Origin: Permianibacter aggregans
Lineage (GTDB): Bacteria > Pseudomonadota > Gammaproteobacteria > Enterobacterales > Permianibacteraceae
Reading direction: 5' to 3'
NCBI RefSeq assembly: GCF_009756665.1
Contig: NZ_CP037953.1
Span: forward strand, 3,968,001-4,032,000
Length of the DNA stretch: 64,000 nucleotides
The stretch's first letter is position 1; every line of letters starts with the position of its first letter. The position numbers and the translations under genes were made by a program. The notes under the pieces were generated by a model. It saw only the letters and a list, made by a program, of their open reading frames with translations, was not told the DNA's origin and did not search any database. Positions 54,558 through 64,000 of the stretch are shown here, piece after piece.

Positions 54558-55643
54558 ATGCTTGAATCGCAACACGACATCGCCATTATCGGCGGTGGCG
54601 TAATCGGTTTGATGACGGCGCGTGAATTACAGCTGACCGGTGCTGATGTTGTGGTGCTTGAAGCGCAGCAGTGCGGACGTGAAGCATCCTGGGCCGGCGG
54701 TGGTATCGTTTCACCGTTGTATCCATGGCGGTACTCACCACCGATTACGGCGCTGGCCGATTGGTCGCAACAGCAATATCAATCGATATCTGAGTCCTTG
54801 TGGCAGCAAACAGGCATCGATCCGGAATGGCAGCAAAGTGGTTTGCTGTTGCTGTCGGTTGACGACGCCGAGCAGGCGCTGGCTTGGTCCGTTGCACACG
54901 GAAATCGGATTCAGATCGTCGATGCCCAAACGCTATCAGAGCTACAACCTGATTTGCCCGCGCAACAGCAGGCACTATGGGTACCGGCTATTGCCCAGGT
55001 GCGCAATCCGCGCTTGATGAAAGCGCTACGTCGTTACGCAGAATTGAATGCCATTGCGGTTCATGAGCATTGTGCTATCCAGTCCATGCAAAGCGATGCA
55101 TCCGGTGATTGGTTTCTGCGCAGTGAGTCGCGGCTTATTCGTGCCCGCCACGTGGTTATTTGTGCCGGTGCCTGGAGTCGTCAGTTATTGCAATCGATGC
55201 CAGAGGCGCCGGCCATTGAACCAGTGCGCGGCCAGATGATCATGTTCGCGCCAACCGAGCATCGCCTGCAGCGTATCGTGCTGCAGGATGGTCGCTACCT
55301 GATTCCGCGTCGCGATGGCCGAATTCTGTGTGGTTCAACGTTGGAGTATGTTGGTTTCGACAAAAGCACGACCAGTGAAGCATTCGAGTCATTGTTGGAG
55401 TCGGCGTTTCGGATCATGCCCCCGCTACGTCAGCACCGCATTGAAAAACATTGGGCGGGATTGCGACCGGGCATTGCCGATAACGTCCCGCGTATCGGTG
55501 AAATGCAAAAAGGGCAGGGCTTGTGGATTAATGCCGGTCATTTTCGCAATGGTGTGGTGCTGGCGCCGGCTTCCAGTCGCTTGCTTGCTGATCAATTACT
55601 GGGGCGCCAGCCGATTATCGATCCGACGCCGTATCAGCCGTAA
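54558..55643 (+). CDS. thiO: Glycine oxidase ThiO-like FAD oxidoreductase
   Basis: A 361-residue DAO-family flavoenzyme that oxidises glycine to the imine used in thiazole synthesis for thiamine. N-terminal FAD motif IAIIGGGVIGLMTARELQLTG, then AQQCGREASWAGGGIVSPLYPW, a ThiO-specific block, VVICAGAWSRQLLQ, and C-terminal HWAGLRPGIADNVPRIGEM with GHFRNGVVLAPASSRLLAD. No other thi genes or TPP riboswitch are present nearby. It is convergent with pilR, 12 bases apart. Confidence 0.9.
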   Translation: MLESQHDIAIIGGGVIGLMTARELQLTGADVVVLEAQQCGREASWAGGGIVSPLYPWRYSPPITALADWSQQQYQSISESLWQQTGIDPEWQQSGLLLLSVDDAEQALAWSVAHGNRIQIVDAQTLSELQPDLPAQQQALWVPAIAQVRNPRLMKALRRYAELNAIAVHEHCAIQSMQSDASGDWFLRSESRLIRARHVVICAGAWSRQLLQSMPEAPAIEPVRGQMIMFAPTEHRLQRIVLQDGRYLIPRRDGRILCGSTLEYVGFDKSTTSEAFESLLESAFRIMPPLRQHRIEKHWAGLRPGIADNVPRIGEMQKGQGLWINAGHFRNGVVLAPASSRLLADQLLGRQPIIDPTPYQP

Positions 55644-55655
55644 ATCGGTTCTGGA

Positions 55656-57026
55656 TTATTCGAGTCCCAATTTCTGCAATTTATAGCGCATCGCCCGGAA
55701 ACTGATGCCGAGCTTGCGGGCTGCCTGGGTCTTGTTCCATCGACAAAATTCCAGGGCTTCCAGCACCGCATCGCGTTCGATTTTTTCCAGATACATGTCG
55801 AGCGGAATGTCGCCGCGTTTACCTGGCGTGATCATCGCCAGTGCCGCCGGATCAACGACCTCCATCGGGCTATCCGGTAATTGCAAATCCTCAATTTCGA
55901 TTTCGTGGCCGTCAGCCAAGGTCAGCGCCCGCTCGAGAATATTTTCCAGCTCGCGGATGTTGCCAGGGAACGCATATTTTTTCAGGCCATTGATTGCCGA
56001 AGCGGTCAGTTTCGGTTCGTCGACATGATGACGCTCCGACAGCTTTTTCAGGATGTATTGCGCCAGTTCCGGAATATCCTCAATGCGATCACGCAGCGAT
56101 GGCGTTGTTACCGAAATAACGTTGATTCTATAGAACAAGTCCTGACGAAACTGGCCGGCATTGACCAGCTCGGCCAGATCTTTGTGGGTAGCACTGACGA
56201 TGCGCACATTGACCGCAATTTCCTTGCTGGCGCCAACCGGGCGTACCGCACGCTCCTGAATGGCCCGCAGCAATTTGACTTGCATCGTCAACGGCAGGTC
56301 GGCGACTTCATCGAGAAAAAGCGTGCCGCCATCGGCGGTTTGAAACAAGCCCGGTTTGTCGGCAATGGCGCCGGTAAAGCTGCCTTTCTTGTGGCCGAAA
56401 AACTCGCTTTCCATCAACTCGCCGGGAATGGCGCCGCAATTGACCGGTACAAATGGTCCTTCTTTGCGTGGACCCAAGGCGTGGATCAAACGCGCCACCA
56501 GCTCTTTGCCGGTACCGGATTCGCCGGTGATATGGATCGGCGCCTGCGAGCGCGACACTTTGGCGATGGTTTGGCGCAAGGCCGACATGCGGCTGCTGGA
56601 ACCAATCAGACGTGGCGAACCGGTTGGAATATCACTTTCTTTAGTGGTCGGTGCCGGCGGTTGCAGATGCAGCGCGTTCTTGACCAGATCGCGCAGCGTG
56701 TTCAAATCGATGGGTTTCGACAGAAAGTCAAAAGCGCCTGCCTTCATCGCCTCAATGGCGGTCTGCATATTGCCATGTGCGGTGATCACGGCGACCGGCA
56801 GATTCGGTTTGACTTGCTGGATATGTTTGACCAATTCGATGCCATCGCCATCTGGCAGGCGCAGATCAGTCAGACACATATCGAACGGCGTGTCTTCCAG
56901 CAGTTGTCGCGCTTCTTGCAGCGTTGCCGCTTCTTTGGTGTCGACGCGCATGCGGCCTAGCGTGATGGACAGCAGTTCGAGAATATCCGGTTCGTCATCG
57001 ACGATCAGCGCTAACGGGTTTTTCAT
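55656..57026 (-). CDS. pilR: Two-component response regulator PilR
   Basis: An NtrC-family activator of sigma-54 promoters, in Pseudomonas that of the pilin gene. The 456 residues include a receiver domain (phospho-Asp54 in CLTDLRLPDG), an AAA+ domain with Walker A GESGTGKE (168-175), the sigma-54 contact loop GSFTGA (215-220, a Ser variant of GAFTGA), FLDEVADLPLTMQVKLLRA, and a C-terminal Fis-type helix-turn-helix (RWNKTQAARKLGISFRAMRY). Its start overlaps the pilS stop by four bases (ATGA). Confidence 0.95.
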   Translation of the reverse strand: MKNPLALIVDDEPDILELLSITLGRMRVDTKEAATLQEARQLLEDTPFDMCLTDLRLPDGDGIELVKHIQQVKPNLPVAVITAHGNMQTAIEAMKAGAFDFLSKPIDLNTLRDLVKNALHLQPPAPTTKESDIPTGSPRLIGSSSRMSALRQTIAKVSRSQAPIHITGESGTGKELVARLIHALGPRKEGPFVPVNCGAIPGELMESEFFGHKKGSFTGAIADKPGLFQTADGGTLFLDEVADLPLTMQVKLLRAIQERAVRPVGASKEIAVNVRIVSATHKDLAELVNAGQFRQDLFYRINVISVTTPSLRDRIEDIPELAQYILKKLSERHHVDEPKLTASAINGLKKYAFPGNIRELENILERALTLADGHEIEIEDLQLPDSPMEVVDPAALAMITPGKRGDIPLDMYLEKIERDAVLEALEFCRWNKTQAARKLGISFRAMRYKLQKLGLE

Positions 57027-58660
57027 AGAGCAGGAAGTATCCTTCTTATTGGCGCAAAACTGATGCGAAAACAGGTGCCGCCAGTGGGAATCGGAATGTA
57101 ATTCAGTTGCGCCTGGTTGGCTTCACATAACTCACGCGCCAGATATAATCCGAGGCCAAGGCCTTTGCCGCTGGTGGTGAAAAACGGCTCGAACATTTTC
57201 TCCGCGATCTCCGGGGCAATGCCTTCACCGTAATCGATGACATCGATGAACGGGCGTTGATTGGTCGCATCCAGTCCGGCATGAATTTCCAGCAGCGGCC
57301 GATTCACTTTGCGGATGCTGTAACGTATACCATTTTCGCACAGATTGGTCAGTACCTGTATCAGTTGTCCGATGTCAAACATGGCGGTGGCATCGCGCGG
57401 ATTGATGTCCAGATGTATCTCCGGCACCGGATCGCGACCGACCCGGAAATCATCGAGAAAATTATTCAGAAAGCTATGCAGTTGAATTGTTTCCATTTTC
57501 GATGGCTGACGCTGCGACAACTGCAGAATGTTCTCGATGATGTTATTCATTCGCGCCGAATGCTTGCCGATGATATCGACCAGCCGTTGATCAGCCGTAC
57601 CGATTTCTTGCGACTCTTTCAGCAATTGCGCGGCATGGCTCAATGCCCCGAGCGGGTTACGGATTTCGTGGGCAATACTGGCCGTCAGTCGGCCTAGTGA
57701 CGCCAGCTTCATCTGGGTTGCCTGTTGGGTCGTTTTGCTGGTGTCTTCGAGGAAGATAAGCGTCAGGTTTTGATCGGCGCCGAGCGAAGTAAACGTCGGC
57801 ATCAGGTCCGGCAAGGTTGCGCCTACGCTGAACGGCACCACTTTCATTTCTGGATTGCGACGCCAGTGCCGAACCTGCTTGGCCAATGCGACGCTGACAT
57901 CTTCCAGCGGCAATTGTTGCACGCCCTGAGGCAAGCCCAGCATGGTCCAGGCGGCATGGTTGATCAATTGAATCCGACCTTGTCGATCGATCACCAACAC
58001 GCCGGTATTCATGTATTGAATGATGTGTTCGTTCAAGCGCTCCAGTTTCGCCAGGCTGGCCCGGCTGGCTTCGGCAACTTCTTCTGACTCGCGGATTCGT
58101 CGCGCCAGCATCAGCGCCAGCGCCGACATCGCAAAAAACGTCGCGCCGAGAATGCCGGCCTGGGTGAACGTGGTCAGGTTGCGCTCACCCTGGAAGAACG
58201 CGTAACTATGCTCGGTAACAATGGCCAGACTGGCGGCGGCAGCGAAAGCAATCGCCCAGGGGCGGGCAAGCAGCAGGCTGGTGGTCGTGATGCTGACGGC
58301 CAGCAACGCGCCCAAACCGGTGCTTAGCCCGCCACTGGCGTGCATGACAACCGTGATGGCGATGATGTCGATCACCGCCATGATCACCACTTGGGTCCGA
58401 TAGCCGGGCTGTCGCCGATACAGCAGAGGAATGGTCAGCAGCGTCAGCGTGAAATAGGTGTAAGCGGCTTGCCGAAACAAATCCGGCGTATCGTGACCGA
58501 GGATTTGCGGGCCGAGTTGAAATTCAAACACCACCAACATGCCGGCCGCCACCATAAAGCGATAGAGGTTGAACATGACCAGCGCACGCCAGGTGTAATG
58601 CTCGCGTGTGCCTTTATGTTCTCGGGCGCGGATCAGGGCAGGTGGTGGTCGACGGCTCAT
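57023..58660 (-). CDS. pilS: Sensor histidine kinase PilS
   Basis: Inner-membrane kinase of PilR, 545 residues. Residues about 25-190 contain six hydrophobic helices (ALVMFNLYRFMVAAGMLVVF to LGATFFAMSALALML), as in Pseudomonas PilS; a PAS domain (residues 212-310, YMNTGVLVIDRQGRIQLIN) follows, then HisKA with phospho-His331 in SIAHEIRNPLGALSHAAQ and the ATPase boxes NGIRYSI, DYGEGIAPE and GKGLGLGLYLARE. Pilin is the expected signal in this family. Divergent from nadE with a 209-base gap showing nothing else. Confidence 0.94.
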   Translation of the reverse strand: MSRRPPPALIRAREHKGTREHYTWRALVMFNLYRFMVAAGMLVVFEFQLGPQILGHDTPDLFRQAAYTYFTLTLLTIPLLYRRQPGYRTQVVIMAVIDIIAITVVMHASGGLSTGLGALLAVSITTTSLLLARPWAIAFAAAASLAIVTEHSYAFFQGERNLTTFTQAGILGATFFAMSALALMLARRIRESEEVAEASRASLAKLERLNEHIIQYMNTGVLVIDRQGRIQLINHAAWTMLGLPQGVQQLPLEDVSVALAKQVRHWRRNPEMKVVPFSVGATLPDLMPTFTSLGADQNLTLIFLEDTSKTTQQATQMKLASLGRLTASIAHEIRNPLGALSHAAQLLKESQEIGTADQRLVDIIGKHSARMNNIIENILQLSQRQPSKMETIQLHSFLNNFLDDFRVGRDPVPEIHLDINPRDATAMFDIGQLIQVLTNLCENGIRYSIRKVNRPLLEIHAGLDATNQRPFIDVIDYGEGIAPEIAEKMFEPFFTTSGKGLGLGLYLARELCEANQAQLNYIPIPTGGTCFRISFAPIRRILPAL

Positions 58661-58869
58661 CGCGTGGCAAAAGTGACCTGATTAACTGTGGAAACGCAGT
58701 GTCAGTATTTTCCGGTGTTTGTGCAAGTATAGCGAGCGCTCAGTGGTTGTTTGCCATGGTCGGCGAGCACGATATCTGTTGATTCAGTGCTATCCATCAT
58801 CCGCCAGATCGGCGAAAATTCACGCCAATGAAGTTTCGCCGGACTTGCCGGCGTGGTGGAGTGGGAAAC

Positions 58870-60480
58870 ATGCGAATTGCCTTGGTGCAATTGAACGTCA
58901 TTGTCGGCGACATGCAGCACAATACAGCCCGGATGCTGACTGCGATTGAACAGGCGAAAAGCGCCGGTGCGGAACTGATTGTCTTTTCCGAGCAGGTGGT
59001 TTGTGGCTATCCAGCCGAAGATCTGGTGCTGCGCGCCGATTTTCTGCGCGGTGTCGAACACGCGCTCAGTGACATTGCCAAGGCCAGTCACGGCGTGGCC
59101 ATTGTTGTGGGTCACCCCGAGCGCTATCAGCAACAGCTTTACAACAGCGCTTCAGTATTTGCTGATGGTCAGCATTTAGTCACCTATCGCAAGCAACGTT
59201 TGCCGAATTATCTGGTATTTGATGAACACCGCTATTTCAGTGAGGGCGAGGAAACCTGTGTTTTCCATTGGCGTGGACGGCAAGTCGGTTTGTTGATTTG
59301 TGAAGATCTCTGGCACCCGGAACCGATTGCCGCTTGCAAAGCTGCTGGCGCCGAGCTGGTGCTGAGCCCGAATGGTTCGCCTTGGCACAAACATCAGAAC
59401 GCCGAGCGGTTGATGACGCTCAGCAGTCGGCATCGCGAAAGCGGTTTACCGATTGTTTATGTCAATCAGGTTGGTGGCCAGGATGAATTGATTTTCGATG
59501 GCCAATCGCAAGTCTGGGAGCAGGGCCATTGCGTGGCGCGCGCCAAATTGTTTGCCGATGATTTGCTGATTCACGAGCTGTTCTCCTCCAATCCGGAACG
59601 ACTGCCAGAGCGTCGCGAGACTTCATTGGATGAAATTTTTGCTGCGCTCGTGGTCAGCGTTCGCGATTACGTGCAGAAAAACGGCTTCAAAGGCGTGCTG
59701 CTCGGTTTATCCGGCGGTATCGATTCCGCGCTGACGCTGGTTATCGCCTGTGAAGCGATTGGGGCCGAGAATGTGCGTGCGGTGATGATGCCTTATCGCT
59801 ACACCGCCTCAATGAGCATCGAAGATGCCAGGCAACAGGCTGCAGTCCTTGGTGCCGGGTTTGACATCATTGACATTGCGCCGATGGTGGATAGCTTCAT
59901 GAAGACACTGGCGCCACATTTTGCCGGCACTGCCGTTGATGTCACCGAACAGAATCTGCAGGCGCGCTGTCGTGGCACGACACTGATGGCCTTGTCGAAC
60001 AAGTTCGGCTCATTGGTGCTGACCACGGGCAACAAGAGTGAGATGGCGGTTGGCTACGCGACGCTGTACGGCGATATGGCTGGCGGTTTCGATGTGCTGA
60101 AAGATCTGCCGAAAATGCTCGTCTATCAACTGTCGGAATGGTGCAATCGTGAAACGGAACGCATTCCACGTCGGGTCATTGAGCGCGCGCCGTCAGCGGA
60201 GCTGGCGCCGGACCAGAAAGATGAAGACAATTTGCCACCATATCCGGTTCTCGATGCCATTCTGGAACGTTATATCGAGCGGGATTGGGGCCTGGAGGAA
60301 ATCGTCAAGGATGGCTTTGACCGCGATGTCGTGCGCCGTGTCATGCAGCTAGTCGATCGAGCCGAATACAAGCGTCGGCAAAGCGCACCGGGACCGCGCA
60401 TTTCCAAACGGGCTTTCGGCCGTGACCGGCGTTATCCGATCACCTCCGGGTTCTCCCGTCAGTCCGATGACTGGCGCTGA
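58870..60480 (+). CDS. nadE: Glutamine-dependent NAD+ synthetase
   Basis: Final step of NAD+ synthesis, using ammonia produced by its own glutaminase. The 536 residues combine an N-terminal nitrilase-fold amidase (Glu in VFSEQVVCGYPAEDL, Lys in YRKQRLPNYLVFDEHRYF, Cys in LLICEDLWHPEP) with the C-terminal synthetase (LLGLSGGIDSALTLVIA, NKSEMAVGYATLYGDMAGG). ATG 58870 (MRIALVQLNV) fits homologues; the longer frame starting 14 codons upstream does not. glnB follows after 48 bases. Confidence 0.96.
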   Translation: MRIALVQLNVIVGDMQHNTARMLTAIEQAKSAGAELIVFSEQVVCGYPAEDLVLRADFLRGVEHALSDIAKASHGVAIVVGHPERYQQQLYNSASVFADGQHLVTYRKQRLPNYLVFDEHRYFSEGEETCVFHWRGRQVGLLICEDLWHPEPIAACKAAGAELVLSPNGSPWHKHQNAERLMTLSSRHRESGLPIVYVNQVGGQDELIFDGQSQVWEQGHCVARAKLFADDLLIHELFSSNPERLPERRETSLDEIFAALVVSVRDYVQKNGFKGVLLGLSGGIDSALTLVIACEAIGAENVRAVMMPYRYTASMSIEDARQQAAVLGAGFDIIDIAPMVDSFMKTLAPHFAGTAVDVTEQNLQARCRGTTLMALSNKFGSLVLTTGNKSEMAVGYATLYGDMAGGFDVLKDLPKMLVYQLSEWCNRETERIPRRVIERAPSAELAPDQKDEDNLPPYPVLDAILERYIERDWGLEEIVKDGFDRDVVRRVMQLVDRAEYKRRQSAPGPRISKRAFGRDRRYPITSGFSRQSDDWR

Positions 60481-60876
<396 letters not shown>

Positions 60877-60888
60877 GTCATGCGATGA

Positions 60889-62325
60889 TCAGCGGCGCCG
60901 CCGCTGTTCCATCAAGATATTCTGAATCTGCTTGATGCGAGCATTGATCCGCGCACTGGCGTAAGGGTCATCGGAGTAGGATCGAACGGCCACTTCAAAT
61001 TGCGCCAGTGCACCATGCAAATCGCCAATACTCAACAAATACAGCCCCTGGCTTTCATGCACTTCATCGGGATGACCAGAGGCTTGCTGGGCCGCTGCCA
61101 ATAACTGATAAACATTCGGTTCGGTATCCGGCAGGCTGACATAAGCGAGCAATTTTTCCCGAGCGGCTGCCGCCTTGTTGTTAGCCATCAAGGTCTGCGC
61201 ATAGGCGACCGTCAACGCATGATGATTTGGTTGCAGCTCCAATTCTTTCGCCAACAGTTTTTCCGCCGCGTCGTGCTGGTTCAGTGCATTCATCGCTTTC
61301 GTCGCGAGCAACAGAAAACTCAAGTTCTTCGGCTCACGTTGACGCAAGGTTTCCGCCAGCGTCAGTGCTTCGATTGGTTTGTCCTGACGCATGCGTAACA
61401 GCGCTCGACTGTATAAAGTCAGCACATCATCCGGTGCACGTTTGTCCAGTGTTTCTTGTGCTCGCTCCAGTGTCGAAACTTCTTTTTCGACAAGCGCCCG
61501 CATTTTTGTCTGCATCAAATACAAACGTGTCGATGCCGGTACCAGGCCGACACGAAATTCCGCGGCTCGCAGACGGGCATCGGCCATTCGCTGCTGACTG
61601 ACCGGGTGGGTCAGCAATACCGGCGGTGGCAGACGCAGGTAGCGCGTGGTTTGTTCCATTTTTTCGAAAAACGTAGCCATGCCATAAGGGTCAAGATTGA
61701 CTTCGGACAAGATCTGCATGCCGATACGATCGGCTTCCGATTCATTGGCACGGGTATGGTTGATGAGCATCTGCTGGGCACCGGCCTGGGCGGCACTCAT
61801 TGCCGCGATGCCGGCGTTTGGGTTGGCAGCGGCGAGAATCAGGCCGCCGAGAATTGCCGCCAAAGTAGGAAAGCTCAACTGTTGCTGGCGTTCCAGACGG
61901 CGCGCCAGATGGCGCTGGGTGACGTGGGCGATCTCGTGCGCCAGAACGCCCGCTAACTCACTTTCATTTTCAGCCATCAGAAACAGCTCTGAATGCACGC
62001 CGATGTAACCACCGGGCAGCGCAAATGCGTTCAATGATGAGTCATTCACGAGGAAAAAATAGAACTGCCGCCCTTGTGCATCGGGAGCGTTGGCGACCAG
62101 TCGAAAACCGAGATCGTTGATGTATTCAACCAGTTCCGGATCGTCAATAACCGGCAAGAACTGGCGCAACTGGCGCATGTAAGCATCGCCGACCAGTTGT
62201 TCGTACTGTTCCGAAAGGACTTTTGAGGTGGAGCTGCCCATATCCGGCAGTTCGCTGCTGTAGGCAATGATCGGCAGCATTGCACACAACGTGCCTGTCA
62301 GAATTCGCTGAAACCATGTGTGCAT
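60889..62325 (-). CDS. bepA: Periplasmic M48 metalloprotease/chaperone BepA
   Basis: A 478-residue outer-membrane quality-control protein that helps LptD assembly or degrades stalled LptD. Signal peptide FQRILTGTLCAMLPIIAYSS, M48 domain with zinc motif LAHEIAHVTQRHL and downstream ligand Glu in NESEADRIGMQIL, and a C-terminal TPR domain (LLRMRQDKPIEALTLAETLR; YVSLPDTEPNVYQLLAAAQQ). ATG 62325 is preferred over a TTG three codons upstream. It ends 21 bases from convergent glnB. Confidence 0.94.
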   Translation of the reverse strand: MHTWFQRILTGTLCAMLPIIAYSSELPDMGSSTSKVLSEQYEQLVGDAYMRQLRQFLPVIDDPELVEYINDLGFRLVANAPDAQGRQFYFFLVNDSSLNAFALPGGYIGVHSELFLMAENESELAGVLAHEIAHVTQRHLARRLERQQQLSFPTLAAILGGLILAAANPNAGIAAMSAAQAGAQQMLINHTRANESEADRIGMQILSEVNLDPYGMATFFEKMEQTTRYLRLPPPVLLTHPVSQQRMADARLRAAEFRVGLVPASTRLYLMQTKMRALVEKEVSTLERAQETLDKRAPDDVLTLYSRALLRMRQDKPIEALTLAETLRQREPKNLSFLLLATKAMNALNQHDAAEKLLAKELELQPNHHALTVAYAQTLMANNKAAAAREKLLAYVSLPDTEPNVYQLLAAAQQASGHPDEVHESQGLYLLSIGDLHGALAQFEVAVRSYSDDPYASARINARIKQIQNILMEQRRRR

Positions 62326-62506
62326 TGTGGTCAATAAACCTTGTCGTCCGGTACAACTGTTAAACTGTCTTAATCTACTTCACCGCGAAAGGCGTGTCAT
62401 GAAGGCTCGGAAATTGTAGAGACGGGCCGAGCGCACTGCAATTGCATAGACCAGAGGAAGCGATGAATTACGCCACAATCGTACAAATAATTCCGGAGCC
62501 TTGTTT

Positions 62507-62743
62507 GTGACCGAACCTCAGATCAGCTTACAGGTCGACGCGGTCGGACTGCCGTGCCCTATGCCACTGTTAAAAGCCAAGCAGGCGATGCATCGTCTGC
62601 AACCGGGGCAATGCCTGGAATTGCATGCCACTGATCCTGGCAGTTGCCGGGATATTCCTGCCTGGTGTCGACTCGCCGGCCATCAGTTGCTGAGCCAGAG
62701 TGATCAGGCGCCCTTCGTATTTGTTATTGAAAAAGCGGGCTGA
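62507..62743 (+). CDS. TusA/SirA-family sulfur carrier
   Basis: A 78-residue protein with the defining VDAVGLPCPMPLLKAKQAM, in which the Cys of CPxP carries persulfide sulfur; the second motif is HATDPGSCRDIPAWCRLAGH. It may feed tRNA thiolation or molybdenum cofactor sulfur; TusA proper is usually found with other tus genes, which are not here. GTG 62507 sits eight bases after GGAG and is more likely than TTG 62501. Confidence 0.88.
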   Translation: MTEPQISLQVDAVGLPCPMPLLKAKQAMHRLQPGQCLELHATDPGSCRDIPAWCRLAGHQLLSQSDQAPFVFVIEKAG

Positions 62744-62756
62744 ATACACCCGCTTT
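62732..62756. terminator. Bidirectional terminator between TusA-like gene and phoH
   Basis: AAAGCGGG/CCCGCTTT form an 8-bp stem with a 9-base loop. On the minus strand TTTTTC follows, serving phoH; on the plus strand it overlaps the TusA stop and is followed by CTTG. Confidence 0.75.
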
Positions 62757-62765
62757 CTTGGTTGA

Positions 62766-64000
62766 TTACAAGATTTCTGATGCGTAATCAGCCAGACGTG
62801 AACGCTCGCCGCGTTTCAGCGTGATGTGACCGCTGTGTTCCCAGTGCTTGAAGCGATCCACCACATAGGTCAAGCCGGAGCTGGTTTCTGTTAAATAGGG
62901 TGTGTCAATCTGCGCAACATTGCCGAGACAAACCAGCTTGGTGCCAGGACCGGCACGGGTGACCAGCGTTTTCATCTGTTTCGGCGTCAAGTTCTGCGCC
63001 TCATCAATGATCACGAACTTGTTCAAAAATGTGCGGCCACGCATGAAGTTCAATGAACGCACCTTGACCCAGCGCTTCAATACATCTTGCGTCGCGGAGT
63101 GACCCCATTCGCCGTGATCATCGGTGGGAGCCAGCACTTCCAGGTTGTCCATCAGTGCGCCCATCCACGGCGTCATTTTTTCTTCTTCAGTACCGGGCAG
63201 AAAACCAATGTCTTCACCAACGGGCACCGTCACCCGAGTGACCAACACTTCTTTGTAATGACCGCGCTCTATCGTTTGTTCCAAGGCTGCAGCCAGTGTA
63301 AGCAAGGTTTTGCCGGTACCGGCTGAGCCTTGCAAGGTGACGAAATCGACGTCCGGATCCATCAATAAATTCAGCGCAAAGCTTTGTTCGCGATTGCGCG
63401 CGACAATGCCCCAGACATTGTGGTTTTTGTGTCGGTAATCGCTGGCGATTTCGATAATCGCCGTTTTGCCTTCGATGCGACGAACGATCGCTTCAAAGTC
63501 ATCGTCTTCTTTGTAAAGACATTGATTGGCAAACCATTCGGAACAAAGTGGTCCGGAAACACGGTAATAAGTGCGGCCTTTTTCCTGCCAGGAATCCATT
63601 TTCTTTGCATGCGATTCCCAGAAATTCGGTGGCAGTGCAAACATGCCGGTGTGCAGTTGTTCGATTTCATCGAGCACCCGGTCGTTGAAATAGTCTTCGG
63701 CGTGAATGCTAAGCGTCGTCGCCTTGATGCGCAGATTGATGTCTTTCGAAACCAGCGTTACGCGTTCGGCACGCGCTTCTTGCGACAACGCCAGCGCGAC
63801 ATTGAGGATCGTGTTATCGGCTTTGGTACCTGGCAAGGTTGCTGGCAGCACATGTGCCATTTCCCGGGTTTGCACATACAGCTTGCCGGCGACTTTTTCG
63901 CATAATTCCTTGCCGAGTGGAATCGTGTTCAGCGGAATGCCTTTCTCGATATCGATCGATTTATTCTGGTTCAGCAAATCGTCGAGAAAGCGGCTGACCT
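62766..64000 (-). CDS. PhoH-family PIN-ATPase protein (5' end beyond window)
   Basis: The visible 411 residues are a PIN-PhoH protein, an RNA-helicase-like ATPase fused to a ribonuclease-like PIN domain. The PIN part is ILNVALALSQEARAERVTLVSKD and NLRIKATTLSIHAEDYF; the PhoH ATPase has Walker A LQGSAGTGKTLLTLAAAL, Walker B NKFVIIDEAQNLTPKQM, and CLGNVAQIDTPYL. The reading frame runs into the window edge without an ATG (VSRFLDDLLNQNKSID precedes), so the N-terminus is missing. Family biology points to RNA handling under stress; the exact substrate is unknown. Confidence 0.92.
   Translation of the reverse strand, partial: VSRFLDDLLNQNKSIDIEKGIPLNTIPLGKELCEKVAGKLYVQTREMAHVLPATLPGTKADNTILNVALALSQEARAERVTLVSKDINLRIKATTLSIHAEDYFNDRVLDEIEQLHTGMFALPPNFWESHAKKMDSWQEKGRTYYRVSGPLCSEWFANQCLYKEDDDFEAIVRRIEGKTAIIEIASDYRHKNHNVWGIVARNREQSFALNLLMDPDVDFVTLQGSAGTGKTLLTLAAALEQTIERGHYKEVLVTRVTVPVGEDIGFLPGTEEEKMTPWMGALMDNLEVLAPTDDHGEWGHSATQDVLKRWVKVRSLNFMRGRTFLNKFVIIDEAQNLTPKQMKTLVTRAGPGTKLVCLGNVAQIDTPYLTETSSGLTYVVDRFKHWEHSGHITLKRGERSRLADYASEIL

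Noticed and set aside
55881-56960. Plus-strand open frame of 359 codons
   Set aside because: It is antisense to pilR, where the receiver, AAA+ and helix-turn-helix motifs are intact.

Overview
The window reads as chromosomal DNA of a gammaproteobacterium. The evidence is gene content and order: smc-zipA-ligA; the yceD-rpmF-plsX-fabH-fabD-fabG-acpP-fabF-pabC-mltG-tmk-holB cluster followed by a type IV pilus PilZ gene and a TatD nuclease; pilS-pilR; fadE; hrpA; bepA; glnB. I cannot name the genus. Base composition looks even and moderately GC-rich. I see no rRNA, tRNA, CRISPR array, phage genes or transposase, so this is mostly core genome with short accessory patches and small repeats between genes.

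Layout. 1-2 kb: an RND efflux pump (cut by the window edge) with its lipoprotein adaptor. 2-4.5 kb: free methionine-(R)-sulfoxide reductase, tryptophan 2,3-dioxygenase and an exported histidine phosphatase. 4.5-7 kb: a sugar transferase and an ATPase of the type found in exosortase/PEP-CTERM exopolysaccharide loci. 7-12.3 kb: FadE, a nitrilase, an alpha/beta hydrolase and a DUF481 outer-membrane-type protein whose signal-peptide codons contain an intrinsic terminator. 12.4-18.9 kb: M18 aminopeptidase, HrpA, a zinc-ribbon protein and a small exported protein. 19-27 kb: a second ketoacyl synthase III, then smc-zipA-ligA. 27-31.5 kb: the most accessory-looking part, with a lipoprotein, an orphan ParA and partner, a DRR-repeat protein, a NahK-like kinase and two copies of a MITE-like repeat (24716-24857 and 29191-29393).

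31-38 kb: a LysR regulator divergent from leuC-leuD-leuB, two small proteins, then a fused cysteine desulfurase/sulfur acceptor (CsdA-CsdE) convergent with and overlapping tcdA, which together look like the ct6A tRNA modification system. 38-50 kb: maf, then the fatty-acid/ribosomal-protein/DNA-replication cluster, with terminator-like hairpins around acpP and a strong promoter whose transcript would start almost at the yceD ATG. 50-64 kb: glutaryl-CoA dehydrogenase, tail-specific protease Prc, a cyclic-nucleotide-binding-domain protein, thiO, pilR-pilS, nadE, glnB, bepA, a TusA-like protein and PhoH (cut by the window edge).

No wholly new multi-gene system is evident. The best leads are the inverted-repeat element family with its variable internal module, the terminator hidden in signal-peptide codons, the CsdA-CsdE fusion overlapping tcdA, the likely leaderless yceD transcript, and the exosortase-type gene pair without an exosortase nearby. 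All calls come from reading the sequence; no database search was run.
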